DNA of 24,137 nt from Hydnum rufescens UP504 (Eukaryota > Basidiomycota > Agaricomycetes > Cantharellales > Hydnaceae): positions 186,706 through 210,842 of the forward strand of contig MU129002.1 of NCBI GenBank assembly GCA_014904985.1, given 5' to 3'. The notes beneath the pieces were generated by a model. That model was not told the origin of the DNA. It worked only from the letters and a program-made list of their open reading frames with translations, and made no database searches. Below, in pieces: positions 17,964 through 24,137 of the stretch (position 1 is its first letter; every line of letters begins with the position of its first letter). The translations under genes were made by a program, and so were the position numbers.

Positions 17964-19077
17964 TTACAGCATGGGCTGGAATCGCAAGAAAATGCGTGAG
18001 AGGAGGATTCGCTGTTGTATGTACTCCACGGGTAATTCGTCAGGATACTCGGTGCTGCGGAAAACCTCTTCATTGTATTGGAGGTGCTGCGCCGTGTACC
18101 AGACCTCTCCTAGATAGCGATGTAAGACCCACTTGTGCAGGTTGTCCCACGACTGGAGAATTGAGTGTTTGACGGGCACAGTGCGCCCGCCAAGCAGTTG
18201 CTACTGCTCCTTTGAAATGGCATGTTGCTATCATGGGCAACTGGCCCTCCAATGTAGGGCCTAGACTGGCGAGATCATTACATTCGTACAGCCAGTCGAT
18301 TGCTGTCTCGTGCGCTCCATCCCATTCAGGTACGGTAGACCATTTAAGCTTATTGTCCCACACAATGCCAGAGGGTGGGGCATTGGAGAGCGGTCCTTCG
18401 GGCCCGGGAGGACCTGGTGGGCCTGGCAGGCCAGGAGGGCCAGGAGGACCCATGGGAACGGGGGGGCCTGAGGGACCTCCACTAGGAGGGGATCCTGGCC
18501 CTTGGCTTCCTCGTCCTGGGCCTCCTCCACCACCCGGGCCTCCATTTCCACTGCTTGGACCTCCACCTCCACCTCCACTAGGGCCTTCACCGTTGCCCCC
18601 TTCCGGCTGGCCACCCCCACTACCCTTCGAACTGTGGGGTTGAGAGGGTGGTGGATCCTTGACTCGTAGGTCTCCCATGAGAGATTTGGGGCTCACACGC
18701 CTTGAAGGACCCGGGGGAGGCGTATTCCCATTCAACGCTTGGGAAATGACGGGGGCTTGCCCTAGTTTGGATAGTGGGGCTTGTGTTGGGTTACTCATGA
18801 AGAGCGAGCTGAGCTGAGGCATTGGGGCCACTTTGATTAGGCCCGAATAATAGTCATGGGCTCTGGTGGCTCCGGGGGCAGGTAGGGCAGGCATGTCAGT
18901 GACGAGGTTCCACGCCTGGCCGGGAGGTAGCCTTGCGTTCTCCACCACATTCGATCGCGCTATGAGGTAGCTGGCATGTGGCAAACAACCCTGCACTTGT
19001 TGGGTCGGTCCTAAGGCTGGGGTGATCTGGCTTGATGATTTTTGGACTGTCTGGCCTAATACCATTCCCATTTCCAT
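17964..19077 (-). pseudogene. Gag of the gypsy element, with collagen-like tract (frameshifted, truncated)
   Basis: Structural capsid protein. The main frame 19077-18070 begins MEMGMVLGQ and has a Pro/Ser-rich N-terminal region. From about residue 150 it has some 80 residues of Gly/Pro, first poly-Gly and then collagen-like GPPGPPGLPGPPGPPGP. It then enters the capsid domain: WDNKLKWSTVPEWDGAHETA, IDWLYECNDLA, CHFKGAVATAW. The rest of the capsid (ILQSWDNLHKWVLHRYLG, then VEYIQQRILLSRIFLRF) continues in another frame at 18179-17964, so there is a frameshift near 18180-18200. The frame is lost at the foldback border (17963), before any zinc knuckle. The start codon is not certain, because an open frame also precedes 19077. 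Confidence 0.85.
18380..18620 (-). repeat. Gly/Pro triplet-rich coding repeat in Gag
   Basis: Degenerate GGN-CCN codon repeats encode the Gly-Pro-Pro tract. The plus strand shows them as GGGCCT/GGAGGACC units. The antisense open frame here (18212-18643) is a shadow. Confidence 0.8.
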
Positions 19078-19079
19078 GC

Positions 19080-20636
19080 TCCTGCGGGCTCCCTACTCGA
19101 TCCCAGAGGTTGCGGCTTTGACGGGGTCCAGAGGGTATTCTTTAACCCTTCCCCTAGAGTGGAGATTCACTGGGAAAGGACCTCGAAGCAATTCTTGGGA
19201 TTTGGGGTAACGGGGATGCTCTCTTGGGGTTGTTGATCCTCAAGGTCTTGCCAAACGGCTGGCGACGCTTCCAAATCGATAGACGAAGCCTGGAGTGCGG
19301 AGGAGCTTCCTCACAAGCCCTGTCTGGATGACTGTCTGGGCCAGGTGGGCAAGTCTATTATCGAGCCAGCACCTGCTCTTGGACTTCGCAAGAAGTCACG
19401 ATTCGCGTCTCCGCTGGGCTCCTGGAATTCGTCCAGGGGGAGAAATAGCCCCAAGCTGTGGGGATCTGTGTTTATGTGGGGGAGGGGTTGGACTCCGAGG
19501 GCATCTTCCAGCTTAACGTCGTAGTATGTGTACTTCAGGGCTTGACTGCCTGAGAAGGGATACCTTGTGGCCTGGTTGATAGGGCGAGTGCCATTGAGAT
19601 TGGCTTCAATCGCTTCCCATCCCACAGTGAGGGCCCAACGAGCCATGTTCTTGGTAGGGAGGCATGGATTGAGCCATGCTTTATGCAGATGGTCCTTCAA
19701 TTCAGGCATAGGGGGAAGGGAGTCCTCCATAGCCATAGGGGTTGATAAGGTTTCCCCCTGGTGCAGCTTTCTGAGCTTGGCGAGTCTCTCAAACATTAAG
19801 TCGACTCATAGTTTTAACAGCCTATCAGCCATCATGAGCTCTTTGAGTTGATCGGACATCCACAATTGCTCTGTTAATTTGGAGTCATGATCTATTACAA
19901 AATGATGTGGTTCCTCCCCCACTATCCCTATGACATCCGTAATGATGTGCTGCAGCCTCTCCAAGGCTGTCTGGATCATGATAATGAGCTCCCTGTCCAC
20001 AAACCATCTCTGCTGCCCTTCGTCAAACAGGAAGTAGGCAGTGTGGTACTGCACTGGCGCGAATTTTGTCCACACCATCAAGAATTGGTACATGGTGATG
20101 GGGGCCGCAGAGAAAGGGTCCATATGGTCGCCTACTGGCTCGTCTAATCTACGCGTGATTTTGAGATAGTGTTCCAGAGAACGGAGACGAGGGGGAATGG
20201 CGATGCATTCATGCATTGCAGGGTGATACAGAATGTCGTCGTGTTGAGACAATGGGACGTGATGCAGGATGGCATCATTAGCATTGGGTTTTGAAGGTCG
20301 ACCCCGTTTACTCATATTGCGTGGCATGGATTGGAGCAAGCGGGACAGGGAGTCTGGCGATGGCAGGGGGTTGGTTGGTTCGACCGCCTCGTCGGCTAGA
20401 GGGAACCAATGTAATAATGTGGTCCTCAACTTTGAGGGACTGCGGTATTTGTCATCATTAGACGAGGCGGATTCGATGGACCTGTGAACAGAAGGGGAAA
20501 AGTAGTCCAACTGCTCTAAGCACTGGCTTCGAGCGGGAGGGCCGCGAACGAAGCTAAGCACTGGCTTCGCTTCGGATGGGGGAGAAGCGAGAGGAGAGGA
20601 GGGAATGGGAGTGGGGAGATGGTAGTAGCTGGCCAA
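19080..20636 (-). pseudogene. 5' ORF of the gypsy element, starting in the LTR (unknown function)
   Basis: Sense-strand coding region upstream of Gag. Frame 1 (20636-19806) opens inside the 5' LTR with ASYYHLPTPIPSSPLASPPS, crosses the LTR end and the primer-binding site without a stop, and continues through PRNMSKRGRPSKP and YFLFDEGQQRWFVDRELIIM. Frame 2 (19796-19311) adds FERLAKLRKLHQ and GWEAIEANLNGTRPINQATR. A less open stretch (about 19300-19080, with EASPAVWQDLEDQQPQ) leads to Gag. There is no ATG at the LTR start: the first codon of the open frame is CTG or TTG behind two TAGs, so initiation is unresolved and the first ATG is near residue 105. The basic RGRPSK resembles an AT-hook core. 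It may be the N-terminal part of a Gag precursor. I do not recognise a domain. Confidence 0.65.
20393..20408 (-). promoter_or_regulatory. Primer-binding site (putative)
   Basis: On the minus strand, one base after the 5' LTR, TGGTTCCCTCTAGCCG begins with the TGG expected to pair with a tRNA CCA end. I cannot assign the tRNA. The 5' ORF reads straight through it. Confidence 0.6.
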
Positions 20637-20918
20637 AGGGCTCAGCTACTATCTATGGGAGAGGGGTAGTTAGCAAGTACACTAGAGTAGCATACTTACC
20701 TAACTGAGTTGCGCTCATACATGACTCCCTTATCCGTCTCTGCCCCGTGCTCTGTGGTGACGGATCACGGGTCTTGATGTGGTTGCTTCATTGCACGACT
20801 AGGTCATGTAGTTGTTGCATGGCTACATTAGTTTCATGGTTCGAGCAGAGGCTACGAAGTCCGGGAAAAAGAGTGATTTGATTCCAGCATGACCGGGACT
20901 TAGAATCCTCGCGGCCGC
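20410..20918 (-). repeat. 5' LTR of the gypsy element, main piece
   Basis: Matches 9431-9939 with about 34 substitutions. It is interrupted at CGGCCGC (20918) by the LTR-D insertion and completed at 22306-22373. Confidence 0.95.
20653..20699 (-). other. Predicted intron in LTR (5' copy, leader of element transcript)
   Basis: GTAAGT donor at 20699, TTGCTAAC branch site and CCCATAG acceptor at 20653, identical to the 3' LTR copy. The intron lies just before the open frame of the 5' ORF, so the element mRNA probably has a spliced leader. Confidence 0.65.
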
Positions 20919-22301
20919 TGTTGGAGGGATAAATCCCTACACCATAGAAATCCTCATCCGAGGCCATTTTCCCTACGAACAAATCAATTATATGTCACCA
21001 CACTCATTTAATTTTATCGCCATTCGTTTATTCAAGAAATCAATTGGATTCCTACCCCTTTCCAACCCATAATATCACCTCATTCATTTACCATGTCTAC
21101 CAGTCAATTTATTGACTATCCATTGGACTTCAACAGTCCTCATCAAAAAGGGGCAGTTTATGCCCTACTTCAAGTCCATTTTCTTTGGACAAGGCAATTC
21201 AACTTGCCATCTTTCTTCAAGACTGGATGACTTGCCTGCTCTTCCAAGCCATCCTATTGCCTTAAGGGCGATGAATTGTGATTATGTAACGACGCGGACC
21301 AGGCCTAGTTCTGATTCTGGACTCACAGATCCATCACATGATCCAGATAGGGGCTGCACTACTCTGAAGAAGTATTTTTCGAATTTCTCCGTCATTTTTG
21401 ATCGGATCGACTCGAAACGACCGCGCCCAGAAAGATACGAATCGTACCTATCGAACGGTACCAAACACGAAACGAACGGATCAAAAATGCGGTCCCTGTA
21501 ACAATATCTTGCCATGATTCATACTCTGAAGGAGTATTTCTTGATTTTCGAAGCCAATTCTTATCGGATTCGTTCGCGAGTACCACGCCCTGAAAGCTGT
21601 TGAAAATTCGCATCGAACGGTACCAAGGGAAAAACGATCGGACGCGAACTCCATTTTTCACAAGACAACTCCCTCCCCATGACTCCCCCTTTGCTCCACC
21701 ATTCAAAATAGCGAATTACTTCTGGCCCTCCTATGTCCGATGGAGAAGACCCTCAGGGCGACCTATTCCACTTTTCCTTAAGGGAACTTGTCCAGGTTTG
21801 AAGGAGGAATAGCATGTAATGTGTCAATCTCCCCTTTTATCTTGAAATTGGAATATCTCCATCAGTTTTGAAGATTTTAACTTGATTTCTTTTTCTCTGT
21901 GTGTCCCTTAAGTCCGAATTTTTCACTTTCTATTGAGTCGAAGTTTGGATTGTATATTAGGTGCAGCTAGCACACAAATTCATTAGTTCTCCCCCTCCCT
22001 CCAGTTTGAAGCTCCTTGAACAGCTGCTGGTCCCTGGGTGATTTCTCACTACAAAAAGCGAATTCTAAATACACTTTGACTAAGGTCTCAAGAAGAGATT
22101 CTTAGGGTGTGGTAATTTAACTGAAAGACACATTCTCACTTAATTGCTTGGGCTTTGTTGGCTCACTGCAATTTCCCCTGTTCAAAAGACCTTCCCCCAC
22201 TCGAACCTGAACATCCAGATTAGATCTGTGATCCCCACTTTTGTCCCCGGCTCAACATTGTGGACAGTAGTTGGATTGGTTTTATAACCATCCTGCTTAC
22301 A
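20919..22301. mobile_element. LTR-like insertion, family D (1383 bp, TG...CA)
   Basis: Begins TGTTGGAGGG and ends CTGCTTACA. Left flank is CCGC (20915-20918) and right flank CCGT (22302-22305). The uninterrupted LTR reads GGCCGCGCTATT here, so the duplication is CCGC with one C-to-T change. It contains no coding sequence. It may be a large solo LTR, perhaps of Copia type, or a non-coding element. Confidence 0.85.
21353..21645. repeat. Diverged internal duplication in LTR-D
   Basis: ACTCTGAAGAAGTATTT...ATCGAACGGTACCAA (about 21360-21465) recurs as ACTCTGAAGGAGTATTT...ATCGAACGGTACCAA (about 21524-21630). The spacing is about 164 bp and the identity between the anchors is low. Confidence 0.7.
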
Positions 22302-22305
22302 CCGT

Positions 22306-22373
22306 GCTATTACATAAGGTACTAGAGGGGACAGGACTTGTACATACTCTATGTAGAATGGCCCTATATTACA
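22306..22373 (-). repeat. 5' LTR of the gypsy element, terminal piece
   Basis: GCTATTACATAAGG...CTATATTACA is the same as 9939-10006 apart from one base, and is followed by the CCCCT duplication. Confidence 0.95.
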
Positions 22374-22378
22374 CCCCT

Positions 22379-22750
22379 GCCCACTCCCCCTCTTGTTCCT
22401 GCCCCCCTGTAACCACCTCTTGTTAAGTGATCAATTCCCTGTAGTATAGGAACTATGTATAAGTAGTCCAGGGTGACATCCAGAGACTCAGCTTTGGTCT
22501 CTCAGGATTTCCACTTCTACTCTAGACTACAGCTCTGAGTGTTTTCCAGCTGACTCTGCAAGCTTAAAGACTGCTGTGCTCACCTCTGCCCAGACCCTTC
22601 TGGGCTGCAGGATTCCTCTTCTGTTCTCCTGTCTCTTACTATCTTACTCTCGCCCAGATTCATTTGGACTCGGCCGGACTTACACCAGACTAGCCGGATT
22701 TATTTGTGTTTACACTTGCTTGGTGCTCTCATTGCAGCATGGCCCTGACA
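22379..22750 (+). mobile_element. Solo LTR, family C, copy 2, second piece
   Basis: Holds TGTAACCACCTCTTG, TATAAGTAG at 22458-22466, GGTCTCTCAGGATTTCC and the terminal GGCCCTGACA. It is matched along its whole length by 2380-2710 in reverse. Followed by GGATC. Confidence 0.93.
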
Positions 22751-22755
22751 GGATC

Positions 22756-23016
22756 AGTGAGAGGAAGGGAGTGTCCTACTCACTGCTTTCCTGCTAGGGT
22801 CCAGAGGTGTTACTCCCAGACTAGGAAAGGCCTAGTATTAGTGGCTACTAGACAGGCCAACCAGATAGACAAGTAGAAGTGGAGACAGAAGCAGGTTTGT
22901 GGTTTCTCACTAGGTGATGAAGATCTGGGCAAAGGTTAACTATTTGATTCCATGGAATCTGCCATATATACATGACTTTTGAGTCCTAACTTAATTATGT
23001 AATACACTATATTACA
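22756..23016 (-). mobile_element. Solo LTR, family B, second piece
   Basis: Completes LTR-B. GAAGATCTGGGCAAAGG and TTTGATTCCA match the gypsy LTR (GAAGTCTGGGCAAAAG, TTTGATTCCG). It ends ACTATATTACA before ATGGT. Confidence 0.85.
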
Positions 23017-23021
23017 ATGGT

Positions 23022-23126
23022 TCAGGTTGGGGCAATAAATTCATACCAAACACAATTTTCATTGCATGAAAATTGGATACCCTTAGGTTTCAAAACTTTT
23101 TCTAATTCAGCCATGAATGTGTCATT
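23022..23126 (-). pseudogene. hAT2 exon 3, downstream half, and intron start
   Basis: Minus strand: DTFMAELEKVLKPKGIQFSC continues to ENCVW, then donor GTATGA at 23046. Splicing to 8929 joins VW to CFAHVINV, the expected continuation of a hAT transposase. The intron holds the entire LTR-B/LTR-C/gypsy stack. Confidence 0.88.
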
Positions 23127-23442
23127 AGGGGTGTTCACACTGGCAGAAGTTAAACCAAAAGTGAGACAAAAGTGCCACAAAAGTGGAGGGACTTTTGGCC
23201 TTGACTTCTGCTTCACTTTTATGTGACTTTTGCTTTTTCCAAAGGGTGTTCATGCAGAATAACAAAACTGGGATCAAAAGTGAGGTTGAAAATGCGACTT
23301 TTGGAATTTGCATGACCTCTGGAGCTGTTTCACAGAATTGAGCAAAAGTGGCACTTTTGCTTCACTTTTGCCAAGCCTTTCCCACTTTTGCTTCACTTTC
23401 ATTTTTCACTTTTACTCCACTTTTGCCAGCATGAACACCCCT
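23127..23442. mobile_element. MITE (316 bp) with AGGGGTGTTCA termini, TSD ATT
   Basis: Terminal inverted repeats AGGGGTGTTCA / TGAACACCCCT, with subterminal CTGGCA / TGCCAG, flanked by ATT (23124-23126 and 23443-23445). Removing it with one ATT restores the conserved NNASNNDTFM motif of hAT2. The interior is packed with CACTTTT / AAAAGTG words, mostly AAAAGTG at the left end and CACTTTT at the right. A 3 bp duplication would suit PIF/Harbinger-type elements, but the family is not certain. Confidence 0.88.
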
Positions 23443-23445
23443 ATT

Positions 23446-23985
23446 ATTAGAGGCATTGTTGAGAGTCCACCACCCGATCTAATAATCCATGAGTTTAGTG
23501 ATATCTCTAAGAACCTGAATGTACCTTGTGAACTATATTGGCACACTCAAGGATGCTATAGATGGTGTCACATATTGCTTTCCCATGGTGACTTCCAGGT
23601 AAGTAACAGAAAGCTATAAGATCTGCCCAGAAACACAGGGATCCATTTTCCATCCTTTGGATCCAGTGGGCAGTGATGGCAAGAAATGGTTGGAGACAGG
23701 CATCAGACCATATATTGGCCATGAACAATATCTTTCCTAGTGACCCCTTAGAATTCCATAATAACAGTGAGTGGACTTGGACAGCACTTTTGGAAAAATC
23801 ATACTTCTAATTCTGTTTTAAGCTTCAAAAACTGGGCATGCCACATGCTGATAATAGATGACCTAATCTTCATATGGCCTGGGATATCATTGTCAGTCAA
23901 GGTCTCTCATAAGTAAAGAAGTGTCCAGAATTCAGGACACTCAATAATGTTCATAGCCTCAAAAGAATATAGTAAACAACAGTAG
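23446..23985 (-). pseudogene. hAT2 N-terminal exons
   Basis: Minus-strand exons: about 23985-23805 with MNIIECPEFWTLLYL, then TLTDNDIPGHMKIRSSIISM; intron 23804-23737; 23736-23525 with NIWSDACLQPFLAITAHWIQ and LPGSHHGKAICDTIYS; intron 23524-23479 (46 nt); and 23478-23446 with IGWWTLNNAS leading into the MITE. This is the catalytic-core N-terminal half of a hAT transposase, in the right order. An in-frame TGA lies at 23907-23909. The BED zinc finger and the transposon's own 5' terminal repeat are not seen and may lie outside the window. Confidence 0.88.
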
Positions 23986-24000
23986 CACCACTATTAGTAT

Positions 24001-24137
24001 GTATGGTTGCCAAAGTCAGGTTCAGGTCAGGTTTTGCCCATTTGGGCAAAACCTGAATCTCCTCAATTGGCAAAACCTGGACCTAACCTGAAGAAAACCT
24101 ATCTTAGGTTAGGTTCAGGTCAGGTTCAGGTTTAACC
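24001..24137. repeat. AGGTTCAGGTC-type repeat with hairpin, cut by window end
   Basis: GGTTCAGGTCAGGTT at 24019-24033 recurs at about 24112-24126. CAGGTTTTGCCCA / TGGGCAAAACCTG (24028-24040, 24043-24055) is a perfect 13 bp hairpin with a TT loop, and GGCAAAACCTGGACC repeats half of it. It abuts hAT2 and is probably another MITE or foldback that continues beyond the window. Confidence 0.65.

Larger units (their letters stand above)
9431..22373 (-). mobile_element. Ty3/gypsy chromovirus-type LTR retrotransposon, defective (TSD CCCCT)
   Basis: Bounded by TGTAATA...TATTACA and flanked by CCCCT (9426-9430 and 22374-22378). All element genes read on the minus strand: 5' LTR (20410-20918 plus 22306-22373), 5' ORF, Gag, partial integrase with chromodomain, ORF3 and 3' LTR (9431-10006). 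Removing the 1383 bp insertion in the 5' LTR and the 4.2 kb foldback leaves about 7.3 kb. Protease, reverse transcriptase and RNase H are absent, and the foldback sits exactly there, so the element cannot move by itself. It is inserted in LTR-C copy 2. Confidence 0.95.

Noticed and set aside
18212..18643. Plus-strand proline-rich 143-codon ORF
   Set aside because: It is the antisense of the Gly/Pro tract of Gag, whose flanking capsid motifs are on the minus strand.
21112..21501. 129-codon ORF in LTR-D
   Set aside because: No recognisable domain. It spans an internal duplication and is matched by equally long antisense frames.
22408..22750. A 343 bp LTR starting at TGTAACC
   Set aside because: Homology with 2380-2978 extends well past that point, and the GGATC duplication places the true start at 9236 on the far side of the gypsy element.

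Overview
This window looks like repeat-rich nuclear DNA of a basidiomycete fungus, most likely an agaricomycete. I infer this from short introns (46-62 nt) with GTATG/GTAAG donors and CTAAC branch sites, hAT transposases and a chromodomain Ty3/gypsy element of the type common there, and several solo LTRs. I found no intact host gene, tRNA or rRNA. Almost everything that can be explained is transposon-derived, and every transposon gene is broken.

Layout. 1-2126: non-coding repeat DNA with an AT-rich microsatellite, at least eight GC-rich hairpins of two stem classes, and a ~500 bp block present twice (366-826 and 1614-2126). The second copy runs into a short truncated ORF (2123-2379). 2380-3907: an LTR (family C, minus strand), two inverted pieces of another LTR (family E), and between them a cluster of palindromes built on TAGGCATGCCTA. 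3975-6502: a decayed hAT transposase on the plus strand (hAT1). 6645 to about 23985: a second hAT transposase on the minus strand (hAT2), split by later insertions into pieces 15 kb apart.

hAT2 is the archive of the window. Target-site duplications (TSDs) give the order of events. Two solo LTRs of family F (TSDs CTCCT and CTATG) and a 316 bp MITE (TSD ATT) sit in its exons. A solo LTR of family B (TSD ATGGT) sits in one of its introns. LTR-B was hit by a solo LTR-C (TSD GGATC). LTR-C was hit by a 12.9 kb Ty3/gypsy chromovirus on the minus strand (9431-22373, TSD CCCCT). That element then received a 1383 bp TG...CA insertion in its 5' LTR (TSD CCGC/CCGT) and a 4.2 kb near-palindromic foldback (13738-17963) at the point where protease, reverse transcriptase and RNase H should be.

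The gypsy element, read on the minus strand, has: a 5' LTR carrying a canonical intron and an open frame; a 5' ORF of unknown function running from the LTR through the primer-binding site; a Gag with a collagen-like Gly/Pro tract; (foldback, pol core missing); the C-terminal half of integrase with a chromodomain; a large unrecognised ORF3 behind a TATA plus CT-rich stretch; and the 3' LTR. The two LTRs differ by about 34 substitutions in 509 bp, and all but one are transitions that fit decay of ancestral CpG sites. This points to cytosine methylation or a CpG-directed mutation process.

The strongest candidates for something undescribed are the 4.2 kb foldback, the two extra ORFs of the chromovirus, and the hairpin field at 371-1779.
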